DNA of 64,000 nucleotides from Cytophagales bacterium (GTDB lineage: Bacteria > Bacteroidota > Bacteroidia > Cytophagales > Cyclobacteriaceae): assembly GCA_020402945.1 (NCBI GenBank), contig JADBYQ010000017.1:54280-118279 (forward strand), given 5' to 3'. Position numbers and translations under genes: made by a program. The notes under the pieces are model-generated. The model was not told where the DNA came from, did not search any database, and saw nothing but the letters and a program-made list of their open reading frames with translations. Below are positions 25,482 to 35,398 of the stretch, one piece after another (within the stretch, counting starts at the first letter, position 1; each line of letters starts with the position of its first letter).

Positions 25482-27764
25482 ATGAGAGCATGGGGTTTGA
25501 TTCTAATTGTTGCTTTTCCAATTGTAGCCAACGCACAAACGTTTCAGCTCAAGGGATTTGTTGGTGACACCACCGGGGCAGCCCTGTCTTCGGCTCACAT
25601 ACAAGTTTGGATACCCAAAAAGAAATCGGTGGCGTCTGGGCTAGAAGGCGATTTTGCTCTCTCCGTGCCTTCAGGTGAAACTCGGATTGAAATCTCCTAT
25701 ACTGGTTTTAAAAAACTATCACGTACTATTTATGTCAAATCAGATACCACCATTTTTTTTCAGCTTGAAAATAAGGAGGAAGAGTTAAGTGAAGTCATAA
25801 TCACAGCCGACCGCACATTCCAATCGGATCAATTTGAAACCACCCGAATGAGCACCAATACACTGAGTGGAAAAGAAATCAGCAGCATCCCAGTGTTAGG
25901 TGGGGAGGCCGATTTAATAAAAACGTTGCAACTAATGCCGGGCGTTACTAAAGGAGCAGATGGAACAACCGATTTGTTTGTTCGTGGTGGAGCTGCCGAT
26001 CAAAATTTAGTTTTGCTCGATGGCGCTCCGGTTTACAACACAGGCCACTTGTTTGGCTTTCTTTCCGTTTTCAATCCAGATATTTTAGATAAAGTAGAAT
26101 CGATCAGTGGCGCATTTCCTTCAGAGTATGGAGGTAGGTTGTCTTCGATCTTAGATGTAAGTTCGAAAAACAGCTCCCCAACCCAAACAAAAGTTAAGGG
26201 AAACATAGGGTTGCTCGCCACCCGATTGATGATCGAACAACCGCTTGTAAAAGATAAACTGTCCGTTTGGGCGGCCGGAAGAAGGACGTATGTCGATCAA
26301 GTGGTCAGAGCAGCGGGCCAAGAGTTACCTTACTATTTCTACGATTTCAATGCCAAAATTATGTATCGCCCACGGGCGAACAGTCGCCTGGAGATTACTT
26401 TTTATGAGGGCAACGATGTACTGAGTTTTGCCAATCTCTCGCGCGCATCTTTACGCAATCGAAATATTTCCAACGAGTTTGTGTTAGGCAATTCCTCCCA
26501 AACACTTCGCTGGGATCGCTTCTACAAAAATTTTAGTTCGTCTTTTTCTATTTATAGAACCGCGTTTAGGTATTCGATCCAAAATACTTATTTAGAAAAC
26601 AAATTGTCGGTCAAGTCAAGTATTGAAGACGTTGGAGGTAAGTGGGTTTTGTCTTCTGATTCGGTAAAAAAGAATATCTCATTTAAAACAGGTATCGAAC
26701 TCATCCAACATCAAGTGGCGCCTAACCGCATCAACACTAGCGGGGAGATTTCAGAATTACTAAAGACAAGTGCTACTATCCCTCAAACTTCTTATGAAAC
26801 AAGCGCCTTTCTTCAAGCTGACGGACTACTGCTTCCTAAACTGCGCTATAGCACTGGTTTAAGAATTTCTTCTGCCTATGTCGACCAAACTTTTTACTAC
26901 AACCCTGAGCCAAGAATTGCTTTTCGATATACGTTGGATTCCGCCACGGCCATCAAGTTTAGCTACTCTCGCATGTCTCAATATTTGCATCGGGTGTCAA
27001 GCGCTGCGGTGGCGTTTCCAACAGATATTTGGTATCCCGTTACCCGAAATGTAAAACCGCAAACAGCCGATCAAATTGCGTTGGGAATCCAACGGACATT
27101 GCCACGTCAAAACTTATACGTTAGTGTGGAAGGTTACTATAAATGGATGAATCAACTCATCGGCTATCGCGAAGGCGCGAGTCTTTTGCTAAATGTAAAT
27201 TTTGAAAGTCAACTGGTGCAAGGGCAAGGGCGGGGATATGGATTGGAGTTTCTCTTAAAAAAAGAAGCCGGAAAACTAACCGGGTGGATCAGCTATACAT
27301 GGTCGAAAGCCGAACGACAATACGATGCGGTCAATAACGGTCAGTGGTTTTTGGCTCGGTATGATAGGAGGCACAATGCAGCCTTAGTAATGAACTATCA
27401 GCTTTCCAGAAAGTGGTCGGTCTCTACTGTGTTCGAGTTTATTTCAGGTTCACAATTCACTCCGATTATTGGTCAGTATGCAGTGCCATCACCTACTTTG
27501 GTCGGTGTTGATTTGATTCCGGTTTATGCACCGATCAACTCTGTGAAGCTAGCAGACACACATCGGTTAGATCTTGGCATAAAATTTCGACCCAAGCCAG
27601 ATAAAAAGTTTCAGGGCGAATGGTTTGCCGGAGTGTACAACGTCTACAATCGAGCCGCACCGATCGGTGTTTTTATTATGGCAAATGGTGATGGCTCATT
27701 TCGCTATCAACAGCCCGGGCTTTTTGGACTATTACCTTTTTTGAGTTATGGATTTAAATTTTAA
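25482..27764 (+). CDS. TonB-dependent receptor with CarboxypepD_reg domain
   Basis: 760 residues: signal peptide (MRAWGLILIVAFPIVANAQ), a carboxypeptidase-regulatory-like domain (~22-105), a plug domain (~120-235; VLGGEADLIKTLQLMPGV, FVRGGAADQNLVLLDGAPVY) and a beta-barrel ending in LLPFLSYGFKF with a C-terminal Phe. It imports a substrate across the outer membrane with TonB energy. The gene 5 nt downstream encodes a DUF4249 lipoprotein, a pairing common in Bacteroidota. The substrate is unknown; there is no SusD partner. Confidence 0.9.
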   Translation: MRAWGLILIVAFPIVANAQTFQLKGFVGDTTGAALSSAHIQVWIPKKKSVASGLEGDFALSVPSGETRIEISYTGFKKLSRTIYVKSDTTIFFQLENKEEELSEVIITADRTFQSDQFETTRMSTNTLSGKEISSIPVLGGEADLIKTLQLMPGVTKGADGTTDLFVRGGAADQNLVLLDGAPVYNTGHLFGFLSVFNPDILDKVESISGAFPSEYGGRLSSILDVSSKNSSPTQTKVKGNIGLLATRLMIEQPLVKDKLSVWAAGRRTYVDQVVRAAGQELPYYFYDFNAKIMYRPRANSRLEITFYEGNDVLSFANLSRASLRNRNISNEFVLGNSSQTLRWDRFYKNFSSSFSIYRTAFRYSIQNTYLENKLSVKSSIEDVGGKWVLSSDSVKKNISFKTGIELIQHQVAPNRINTSGEISELLKTSATIPQTSYETSAFLQADGLLLPKLRYSTGLRISSAYVDQTFYYNPEPRIAFRYTLDSATAIKFSYSRMSQYLHRVSSAAVAFPTDIWYPVTRNVKPQTADQIALGIQRTLPRQNLYVSVEGYYKWMNQLIGYREGASLLLNVNFESQLVQGQGRGYGLEFLLKKEAGKLTGWISYTWSKAERQYDAVNNGQWFLARYDRRHNAALVMNYQLSRKWSVSTVFEFISGSQFTPIIGQYAVPSPTLVGVDLIPVYAPINSVKLADTHRLDLGIKFRPKPDKKFQGEWFAGVYNVYNRAAPIGVFIMANGDGSFRYQQPGLFGLLPFLSYGFKF

Positions 27765-27768
27765 ACCA

Positions 27769-28614
27769 ATGGAAAAGTTATTTCGTCTTTTTGTTTTCAC
27801 CTTGACTGCTGGATTGGCCAGTAGCTGTATCCCTGATCCGTTAGCTGTTGATGATATTGCTCAGTTAAAACCAAAGATCGTTGTCTCTACTCAAATTGTA
27901 CCTGGTGGTGCATTGGTCGTGTTAATTACTCGTAGCGTGGGAGCATTGGATGCTGGGCGAGGAAGCGACCCGCAAGCATTGCTTTCGCAAATTACCTTAG
28001 ACAGTGCCAAGGTTTGGCTGTCGCGCGATGGCCGGGTTGATTCTTTACCCGATTTGGGAAACGGACTTTACGGTAACATCAGTTTGGATCTTCAGGCCAA
28101 CAGAGATTATACGCTGAACGTTAAAACAAAAGAACTGGGCGAAGTTTCAGCCGTAGCGCAACTGAAACCACAAGTGCCTTTTCAAAGCGTTCAAGCAAAT
28201 TTGTACACTTCAGCTTACGATTCGGCAGCGTTAATAGATTACAGTCTGCAAGACCCAACGGGGCCGAATTGGTACATGATCAACGTGCAAAAATATTCAC
28301 AAGAAAATGAGATCACTTCATATCTGAATCCAAGATTGTACACACGACTCGTTCGAGACAGTATCAACGATGGGAAAATTATCAAAGAAGAATTCAGGGT
28401 GTTGTTCAGAAGATTTTCCGCAGGCGATACGGTTGCCGTATTTCTGTCGAATATTAGCGAAGAGTATTACGGCTTTTTGAAGATGCGCAACGACAGGCGC
28501 TACAATTTCAGTGCGTTTGCCTCTGAGCCCTTGAATTTCACTAGCAATGTGAAGGGTGGCCTCGGTTATTTTAATCTGCATTTGCCCGATGCCCGAATTT
28601 TTGTCCTCGAATAG
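27769..28614 (+). CDS. DUF4249 lipoprotein
   Basis: 281 residues from the ATG at 27769, which gives a lipoprotein signal (FTLTAGLASSC). The mature part has the DUF4249 pattern: an early PKIVVSTQIVPGGALVVLITR strand, a QITLDSAKVWLSRDG region, GLYGNISLDLQANRDYTLNV, and a late two-stranded EEFRVLFRRFSAGDTVAVF region. Members are surface or periplasmic partners of TonB receptors, consistent with the gene upstream. Exact function unknown. Confidence 0.85.
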   Translation: MEKLFRLFVFTLTAGLASSCIPDPLAVDDIAQLKPKIVVSTQIVPGGALVVLITRSVGALDAGRGSDPQALLSQITLDSAKVWLSRDGRVDSLPDLGNGLYGNISLDLQANRDYTLNVKTKELGEVSAVAQLKPQVPFQSVQANLYTSAYDSAALIDYSLQDPTGPNWYMINVQKYSQENEITSYLNPRLYTRLVRDSINDGKIIKEEFRVLFRRFSAGDTVAVFLSNISEEYYGFLKMRNDRRYNFSAFASEPLNFTSNVKGGLGYFNLHLPDARIFVLE

Positions 28615-28730
28615 CTTTGTGCGAACGCAATTTCTGTGCTCGTAAAAGGATTAACAAAAGTTGGCTTTTGTTTGCCCATGACTTTGACTGTCGACCTTTT
28701 TAACCAGCTTTGTAAAAAAATGCCTGGCAC

Positions 28731-29345
28731 ATGAGTAGAAACTATTTGGTTATCGCAATATGGGCGTTGTTTATTACTGGCTGCCAATCTAAGAAAACGT
28801 TGAATGAGTCACCCAAAGATTCGGTTTGGACAACGCTGGCAGTTGACGATGAATCGGTAATTATTGAAGAGCAATAAGCTGCCGATGATAAAAAAAGCAG
28901 CCTCAAAGCCAAAGCGATGGCCACACTTGGAAAAAACGAAATCAAAATTGCTTACTACCCTCGAGCTGTTCGCGGACGGATAATTTGGGGCGGTCTAGTT
29001 CCGTTGGATAAGGTTTGGGTCACTGGCGCACACTCAGCAACCAGTATTGAATTTAATCAGGACATCATCATAGAAAATAACATAATTGCAGCGGGTAAAT
29101 ATGCCTTTTTCACTATTCCCAGCAGGGAAGAATGGACAATCATTATCAATAAAAACTGGCGGCAACACCTTACCGATCGCTACGATGAAAAGGAAGATGT
29201 GTTGCGTGTGAAAGTAGTACCAGAGGTGGAAGTTAAAAGTCAAGAACGGCTTCGCTATGTGATTGAAAAAAATTCAGAAAAAGATGGTGAGATCGTTTTG
29301 ACTTGGGAAAAGCTAGAGGTTTCGTTACCGTTTAAAGTCAATTAG
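28731..29345 (+). pseudogene. DUF2911 lipoprotein interrupted by an in-frame TAA
   Basis: From an ATG at 28731 the frame encodes a lipoprotein signal (MSRNYLVIAIWALFITGC) and 30 further residues, then a TAA at 28875-28877. The same frame continues without a break (AADDKKSSLKAKAMATLG) into a complete DUF2911 domain: GRIIWGGLVPLDKVWVTGAH, YAFFTIPSREEWTIIINKNW and YDEKEDVLRVKVVPE. Without the stop it would be one 204-residue lipoprotein, the usual size. The domain alone (ATG at 28917) could be translated by re-initiation but would lose its export signal. Readthrough, a genuine nonsense mutation or a sequencing error are all possible. Confidence 0.7.
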
Positions 29346-29368
29346 ATAAAGAATAATCGCTGAGGAAC

Positions 29369-30055
29369 CTAACCCACAACAAATCGATACCCAATTCCTT
29401 TAATGGTTATGATCTCGATGGTTGAATCTTCTCTCAAAAACTCACGAAGTTTCGTAATATAGACATCCAGGTTTCTAGAGTTAAAAAAAGAATCATCACC
29501 CCATACCCGCATCAAAATGGTTTTGCGGTCAATGTTGTTATTCTGGTTTTCAGCTAAAATTTGAAGAAGTATGGCTTCACGATGAGAAAGCTTTCGAACG
29601 TTTCCATCCTTGCGAAGCTCATAGCGTTGAGGCGCAAACTTAAACTTGCCAATCATAATCTCCTCTTTTGGTGAGTTCGATTGTTTTTGTGTGAGTTGGA
29701 GCAGATTGTTAATGCGAACAATTAGCTCTTCCATACTAAATGGCTTTCGCAAATAATCATTTCCACCTACCTCAAAGCCTTTGATCAAATCATCTGTCAG
29801 CGTTTTGGCCGTCACAAATATGATAGGAATTGTTGCATTGAGTTGTCTGATTTCCTTGGCGAGTGTGTACCCATCTTTGTGAGGCAACATAACATCCAGC
29901 ACAGCAATGTCCGGTTTTGAATTGGCAAATACAGCCATCACTTCTTTACCATCCGTCACCATGTTTACTTCAAACTGACGACTCTCCAAACTCTCTTTTA
30001 CGATCTTCCCTAGAAAAGGCTCGTCTTCGACATAGAGTATTTTGGTTTTTGCCAT
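29369..30055 (-). CDS. OmpR-family response regulator
   Basis: 228 residues. The receiver domain (1-120) has the acidic cluster EDE near residue 10, phospho-acceptor Asp in IAVLDVMLPHKDGY and Lys in LRKPFSMEEL. The C-terminal winged helix (~135-228) shows REAILLQILAEN, RVWGDDSFFNSRNLDVYITKLR and ITIKGIGYRFVVG, typical of OmpR/PhoB. It is encoded 54 nt after its cognate kinase, with a long hairpin between them. Confidence 0.93.
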   Translation of the reverse strand: MAKTKILYVEDEPFLGKIVKESLESRQFEVNMVTDGKEVMAVFANSKPDIAVLDVMLPHKDGYTLAKEIRQLNATIPIIFVTAKTLTDDLIKGFEVGGNDYLRKPFSMEELIVRINNLLQLTQKQSNSPKEEIMIGKFKFAPQRYELRKDGNVRKLSHREAILLQILAENQNNNIDRKTILMRVWGDDSFFNSRNLDVYITKLREFLREDSTIEIITIKGIGYRFVVG

Positions 30056-30070
30056 TTGCAGTCTGTAAAT

Positions 30071-30109
30071 TCAGAAAGTCGGAAAGCTTTCGGACTTTCC
30101 GACTTCTGA
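30071..30109 (-). other. 15-bp hairpin between kinase and regulator genes
   Basis: TCAGAAAGTCGGAAAG (30071-30086) pairs with CTTTCCGACTTCTGA (30095-30109), with a single bulged A and an 8-nt loop. It fills nearly the whole gap between the kinase stop and the regulator start. It may partly terminate transcription, protect an mRNA end, or be a dispersed repeat of the AGTCGGAAAGTC type. Confidence 0.5.
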
Positions 30110-31600
30110 CTACTTTTTAAACTTAATAATAAATGTGCTCCCCTTTCCAATTACACTCTCCAGTTCTATTGTTGCTTTATGCGCTTTGACTACACTGTCC
30201 ACGTAGCTTAATCCTAGCCCATAACCTTTGTTCGTATGGACGTCTCCAGCTGGAACTCGAAAGAATTTCTCAAATACTCGTTTCTTGTATTCTGAAGAAA
30301 TGCCAATTCCATTATCTTCCACCACAAGTTTTATTTCTCTTCCCGTCTCGATCAGGCCAATTTTTATAACAGGATTATCATTACTGTATTTAAGTGCATT
30401 GTCTAATAAATTGTAAACAACATTTGTCAAATGAACCAAACTTCCTCGTAACTCAAAATCACTCCCTGTTTTTTCAAATTTGATACTTCCTTTTTTCCTT
30501 TCAAGAACCAGTTTCAGGGATGCTATAACTTGTTCAATTACCTGATCTAGTTGGACCGGCTCGGGTTGAAAATCCACGCCTTTGCTCTCAAAGAGAGACG
30601 TTTTTAGAATTTTATCTGTAAGTAAAGAAAGTCTGTTAAGTTCGTTTTGCGCAATTTCTAAATACTCCTTTGTCAGTTCGCGATTCTCGATACCGTTAAA
30701 GTCTCTTAAGGCTTCTATGGCAACCCCAACAGTAGTGATAGGAGTTTTAAGTTCGTGCGTCATATTGCTAATAAAATCGTTTTTCAACTCCCCTAGCCGT
30801 TGCTGTGCCCGTATGCTGCGGTACATGATCCAAAAAGCACCCAACGTAAGGACAGTTAGGAAAACCGAAAATAAAATTTGAGGTGCAATTCCTTTTAAAA
30901 GATAACTACGCCCATTTGAAATTTGCACGTTGTACAAATTAATTGGATTGAAGCGAACCCACCTAGACGTTATTGTATCGGTGAACACACTTCTGGTTTC
31001 CTCATCCAATTCCACTCTCTCAAATAAGGCCTTGAATCGAGTTCTTGGGTTTCCAAACGAATGCTCCATTTCCGGAATGGAACGTTTTCCGATTTCGAAA
31101 CGAAACGATAAGTTTTCCTTTTGAAGTGCCTTCTGAAAAGCAACCCGAATGACATCCCTCGATAACGAATCCGGACCCACGCGAAGTATGAAATTACCTG
31201 TCTCAATCTTTGCCCTCTGTATTTGAGCGCCAATGGGTCTCAAAAAGCGTTGCAGCGAATCTTTTTTTTCGGTAGAGGATATGAAAATCTGAATTTGTGA
31301 AGTGTTGCGCTTACGATCACCTTTTGAAGATCCTTTCCATACAAAGCTCGTATCCTTCTCCGCTTTAAAAATTAAGCCAGTAGCTCGGGAAGCCGTATCT
31401 GATGGTATGCGCTCAAAGTTTTTTATAAAAAGAGAGTCCCTCAATGCGCCTATGGTAGATTCAAAAAGATTGTTGGTGTCTTTTCGCAAATCCATGTAGG
31501 CCTTTTCGTACGAAGACGTCAACCAAAAAAATTGCAAGGCCAGCAAAAGCAAAATGCTGGTGGCCATTAGCAAAATGATTAACGGATTCTTTGATTTCAT
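30110..31600 (-). CDS. Sensor histidine kinase
   Basis: 496 residues from the ATG at 31600. Span 1 is IILLMATSILLLLALQFFWL; a periplasmic region of about 220 residues follows, then span 2 (FSVFLTVLTLGAFWIMYRSI), HisKA with NMTHELKTPITTVG and a HATPase domain (VVYNLLDNALKYS, VEDNGIGIS, GYGLGLSYV). It pairs with the OmpR-type regulator just downstream. The divergent neighbours, GLPGLI and a large outer-membrane beta-barrel gene, are plausible targets. Confidence 0.92.
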   Translation of the reverse strand: MKSKNPLIILLMATSILLLLALQFFWLTSSYEKAYMDLRKDTNNLFESTIGALRDSLFIKNFERIPSDTASRATGLIFKAEKDTSFVWKGSSKGDRKRNTSQIQIFISSTEKKDSLQRFLRPIGAQIQRAKIETGNFILRVGPDSLSRDVIRVAFQKALQKENLSFRFEIGKRSIPEMEHSFGNPRTRFKALFERVELDEETRSVFTDTITSRWVRFNPINLYNVQISNGRSYLLKGIAPQILFSVFLTVLTLGAFWIMYRSIRAQQRLGELKNDFISNMTHELKTPITTVGVAIEALRDFNGIENRELTKEYLEIAQNELNRLSLLTDKILKTSLFESKGVDFQPEPVQLDQVIEQVIASLKLVLERKKGSIKFEKTGSDFELRGSLVHLTNVVYNLLDNALKYSNDNPVIKIGLIETGREIKLVVEDNGIGISSEYKKRVFEKFFRVPAGDVHTNKGYGLGLSYVDSVVKAHKATIELESVIGKGSTFIIKFKK

Positions 31601-31640
31601 CTTCACAAAACTACACCCTTTCTAACATCCGCTAAAGGTC

Positions 31641-31680
31641 ATTAACCTTAATTAACATTCCTTTCAGAACTATTAACCTT
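31641..31680. promoter_or_regulatory. Phased ATTAACnTT repeats, candidate OmpR-type sites
   Basis: ATTAACCTT at 31641, ATTAACATT at 31651 and ATTAACCTT at 31672 are in the same orientation, 10 and 21 bp apart, so on one helix face. OmpR-class regulators bind direct repeats of this spacing. The sites lie between the kinase start (31600) and the GLPGLI start (31722). Confidence 0.45.
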
Positions 31681-31721
31681 GACTTGCCATCTTTAGCCGT
31701 ACGTTTACAGCATAAACCAAA

Positions 31722-32480
31722 ATGAAAAACATTACCCTTAAGAAAAAACTACTCCTTGTGCTTGGCATACTGGTTTCACTTGCAGCCATCAACATCTTAT
31801 TTGCACAGTCATCTACTGGTGTCATTGAATACGAAGTAAAAGTAAACTTGCATAAAACACTTCCGCCCGGCCGCGAAGGTATGAAGGCAATGATTCCGGA
31901 ATTCAGAACCAGCAAACAACAGTTGTTCTTTAATGAAAACGAATCTCTCTTTAAGCCTATCATTGAAGACGAAGAGGAAGAAGAGCAAGGTGGTGGCGTA
32001 GTTATGCGTTTTCGTCAGCCTAATGTAGAAATCTATCTCAATCAGGCCGCCAACAAAAGAGTATTTAAAGAAGAGTTTTTTGGTAAGACCTACCTGATTG
32101 AAGACTATGCGAAAGTGGCTGCCTGGAAATTTGATACTGAGACAAAAACCATTGCCGGCTACGAATGTCAACAGGCTTACTATACAGATGACAGTAATCC
32201 AAAAAGAATTCAGGAGATAACTGCGTGGTATGCTCCAAAACTTCGCCCCTTTCTTGGACCAGAACGATTCAATACACTACCGGGAGGTGTGCTGGCTGTC
32301 GACATTAATAACGGAGAACGTGTGCTAGTTGCGAAAAAGGTTGAATTCAAAGAACTAAAAAAGAATGATTTAAAAGAGCCGAAGGGAGGAGAAAAAATAA
32401 GTCGTGCAGATTTTATCAAAATGCGTGAGGAGCAAATGAAGAGGATGGGCGCAAATGGAGGAATGATTATTAGGAATTAA
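31722..32480 (+). CDS. GLPGLI-family protein
   Basis: 252 residues. The N-terminal hydrophobic segment (LLLVLGILVSLAAINILFAQ) is a signal peptide. The family pattern is visible: GVIEYEVKVNL near the start, ESLFKP, then KTIAGYECQQAYY, ITAWYAPKLRPFLGPERFNTL and the LPGGVLAVD motif at the GLPGLI position. Members are periplasmic proteins of unknown activity that travel with outer-membrane beta-barrel proteins, as here. It is divergent from the two-component system. Confidence 0.9.
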   Translation: MKNITLKKKLLLVLGILVSLAAINILFAQSSTGVIEYEVKVNLHKTLPPGREGMKAMIPEFRTSKQQLFFNENESLFKPIIEDEEEEEQGGGVVMRFRQPNVEIYLNQAANKRVFKEEFFGKTYLIEDYAKVAAWKFDTETKTIAGYECQQAYYTDDSNPKRIQEITAWYAPKLRPFLGPERFNTLPGGVLAVDINNGERVLVAKKVEFKELKKNDLKEPKGGEKISRADFIKMREEQMKRMGANGGMIIRN

Positions 32481-32581
32481 GTTGAAAGCTAAAAGTAAAA
32501 AGCTGAAAGCCTAAAAACTGAAGAACATCAAATTGAATTCCGAAGATAAGAACGTAGAATTTTTTTAATGCCCAGTTGAAA

Positions 32582-35398
32582 ATGAAAAGAATTTGTATCC
32601 TCATTGTTTTGTTGTCCATCGTTCAATTCAGCCATGCACAAAAATTCTCGATCAAAGGACAAGTAACAGACTCGACTAAAAGTGCGCTTCCCAGTTCAAC
32701 CGTTATGTTGTTGAGCCAAAAGGATTCTACTCTTGTCAATTTTGGAGTGAGCGACAAGAGTGGCTTGTTCGAAATCAAGAATGTTGGCGTTGGAGACTAC
32801 TTTCTAAAAGTCACATTCGTGGGATATGCAACCTACCAAAAACGAATTTCAGCTGTTGGTGCCGGTGGAGATATAAATGTTGGGTCGATTAAAATGATTC
32901 CACAGGACAGGCAGCTTGAGGAACTAGTTATCAAAGGTGAAAAAGCACCCGTGACCGTCAAACGAGACACCATTGAATTCAATGCAGGCTCATTCAAAGT
33001 AAAAGCAAATGCCAACGTAGAAGACTTATTGAAAAAACTTCCAGGCGTAGAGGTAGAAACGGACGGAACGGTTCGGGCGCAAGGTGAGCAAGTGCAACGC
33101 GTAATGGTGGACGGCCGTGAATTCTTTGGGCGCGATCCTAAACTCGCTACCCGAAATCTACCGGCCGATGCCGTTGAAAAAGTGCAGGTATTTGACAAAA
33201 AATCGGATCAATCCATTTTTACGGGTATTGACGATGGGCAAAAAGAAAAGACAATCAACCTGGAATTGAAAGAAGAAAAACGCAACGGTGCGTTTGGTAA
33301 CATGATGGCCGGAGCAGGAACCGATGACCGCTTTCAGGCAAAAGCCAACATCAACCGATTTGGCAAAGGGAAACAACTCTCTTTTTTAGGAATGGGAAAT
33401 AACGTTAACGAACAGGGATTTTCATTTTCTGATTTCTTGAACTTCACAGGTGGTTCGCAACAAATGATGGGCGGTGGTGGCGGTGGACGGGTAAACATTC
33501 AATTGGATGGTGACAATACGAACGGAGTGCCTCTAAATTTTGGCGGACGGCAAAATGGGATAATGACCAACTACGCGGGCGGCATCAACTTTAATCGCGA
33601 CCTAACTAAAAAAGCCCAATTGACCTCCAGTTACTTTTATAATCGAATAGATCAGGACATTCGACAAGGTACAGATCGGATTAACTTTCTACCTAATCAA
33701 CCTTCCTACAATTTTAATGAAAACAGCATTCAGTCAAATCTGAATGACAATCATCGGGTAAACTTAACGCTTGACCAAAAAATCGATTCCGCCAACTCAA
33801 TCAAATTCACAAACAACATTACCTATTCAGAGTCCAGCCAACAATCGTCCACCAAAAGTCAAACACGCTCCAACGATAATACTTTGCAAAATGAAAGCGA
33901 GCGATTCAATACAAACGACCAGACTTCATTCAATTTAAATTCAAGCGTGCTATTCCGACATCGCTTTGCTAAAAAAGGCCGCACACTCTCTACTAATTTA
34001 ACGCTAGGCATTTCCGAAACGGATGGCAAGGGTAATTTGAATTCTACAAACCAGTTTTATGGCAACAATCCGCGGGTTGAAGAACTTTCTCAACGGAACA
34101 CTCAAACCAATAATACGCAGTCTTATGGTGGCACGCTGACGTATACTGAGCCATTGGGTGGAAGAAAATACCTGGAAGCCAACTATTCCTACCGAACCAA
34201 TCAAAATCAAGTCGAACGAATTGTTTACAATGAAAAGGGCGGAGCCAGCACCATCGATCCCTTTCTTAGTAACATCTACAATAGCAATTACATCTATAGC
34301 AGGCCGGGAGTTAACTTCAGAATGAATCGTCAGAAATACAATTTTGCTGTTGGGGTTGGTTATCAAAACACACAACTGAAAGGTGATCTAATCACTCAAA
34401 ACGCAAAGATTGAACGCAGCTTTGAAAACTTTCTTCCAGTCGCACGGTTCAACTATGATTTCAGTAACTTCAAACACCTGCGCTTTGATTATGAGACTTC
34501 TATGCAAGAGCCAAGCATTCAACAATTACAACCAGCCGTTATCAATACCGATCCGTTGAATATTTCTGTTGGTAACCCAGAATTGAGACCTGGCTACGCA
34601 CACAATCTCTCCGCCAACTTTACTACGTTCAACCCAAGTAAATTTATCAATTTCTTTGCATTCGTGACTGCGGCCTATACCACCAACGCCATTGCGAACT
34701 CACAAACTGTTGATCCTTCAAACTTCGTGCGTACGTCCAAGCCCGTCAATGTACGTGATAACCTTCGACTAAATGGCAACCTTAATCTTGGCATTCCTAT
34801 AAAAAAACTCAACAGCCGATTTAATTTCGGACCAACATTTTCAATCACAAATGGGATAAACTTGTTAGACGATCTTGAGAATCGAACCAAGCAACAAACG
34901 GTAGGCGGCACCGCCCGTTACAATTACACTTTCAAAGAGATTCTAATTGTTGACTTAAGTGCCAACCTGAGCCGACAACAAACCGAGTACGATTTTAATC
35001 AACAACAAAATCAGGCCTTTATTAACCGAACCTATACGGCCGAAGCAAATCTCACATTCCTAAAAAACTATCAGTTAAATACGTCCTACAACTACTATTC
35101 TTACAATAGCGAAACAACCAACTTCAGCCAAAATATTCCCGTGTTAAATATTGGGTTATCTCGCTTTTTGCTGAAGAACAATGTGGGTGAATTGAAAATC
35201 GGTGTCAATAATTTACTCGATCAAAGTTTAAGTGTGAACCAAACCGCCACAGCCAACTATCTGCAACAAACAACATCTAATAATCTCGGTCGGTATTTTA
35301 TGGTGAGTTTCACGTATGCACTAAACAAGCAATTGAATCCGATGGGTGGAGGAAGAGGAGGCCGAAGAGGCGGAATGCAGATGATCATAAACAACTGA
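32582..35398 (+). CDS. Outer-membrane beta-barrel / TonB-receptor-like protein
   Basis: 938 residues from the ATG at 32582. Signal peptide (ICILIVLLSIVQFSHAQ), CarboxypepD_reg domain (~22-105), plug-like domain (~125-235; ANVEDLLKKLPGVEVETDG, RVMVDGREFFGRDP) and a large barrel of the OMP_b-brl_3 type. A Gly-rich loop (MMGGGGGGR) lies near residue 300 and the C-terminus is GGGRGGRRGGMQM. It is paired with GLPGLI and probably regulated by the divergent two-component system. The substrate is unknown. Confidence 0.88.
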   Translation: MKRICILIVLLSIVQFSHAQKFSIKGQVTDSTKSALPSSTVMLLSQKDSTLVNFGVSDKSGLFEIKNVGVGDYFLKVTFVGYATYQKRISAVGAGGDINVGSIKMIPQDRQLEELVIKGEKAPVTVKRDTIEFNAGSFKVKANANVEDLLKKLPGVEVETDGTVRAQGEQVQRVMVDGREFFGRDPKLATRNLPADAVEKVQVFDKKSDQSIFTGIDDGQKEKTINLELKEEKRNGAFGNMMAGAGTDDRFQAKANINRFGKGKQLSFLGMGNNVNEQGFSFSDFLNFTGGSQQMMGGGGGGRVNIQLDGDNTNGVPLNFGGRQNGIMTNYAGGINFNRDLTKKAQLTSSYFYNRIDQDIRQGTDRINFLPNQPSYNFNENSIQSNLNDNHRVNLTLDQKIDSANSIKFTNNITYSESSQQSSTKSQTRSNDNTLQNESERFNTNDQTSFNLNSSVLFRHRFAKKGRTLSTNLTLGISETDGKGNLNSTNQFYGNNPRVEELSQRNTQTNNTQSYGGTLTYTEPLGGRKYLEANYSYRTNQNQVERIVYNEKGGASTIDPFLSNIYNSNYIYSRPGVNFRMNRQKYNFAVGVGYQNTQLKGDLITQNAKIERSFENFLPVARFNYDFSNFKHLRFDYETSMQEPSIQQLQPAVINTDPLNISVGNPELRPGYAHNLSANFTTFNPSKFINFFAFVTAAYTTNAIANSQTVDPSNFVRTSKPVNVRDNLRLNGNLNLGIPIKKLNSRFNFGPTFSITNGINLLDDLENRTKQQTVGGTARYNYTFKEILIVDLSANLSRQQTEYDFNQQQNQAFINRTYTAEANLTFLKNYQLNTSYNYYSYNSETTNFSQNIPVLNIGLSRFLLKNNVGELKIGVNNLLDQSLSVNQTATANYLQQTTSNNLGRYFMVSFTYALNKQLNPMGGGRGGRRGGMQMIINN

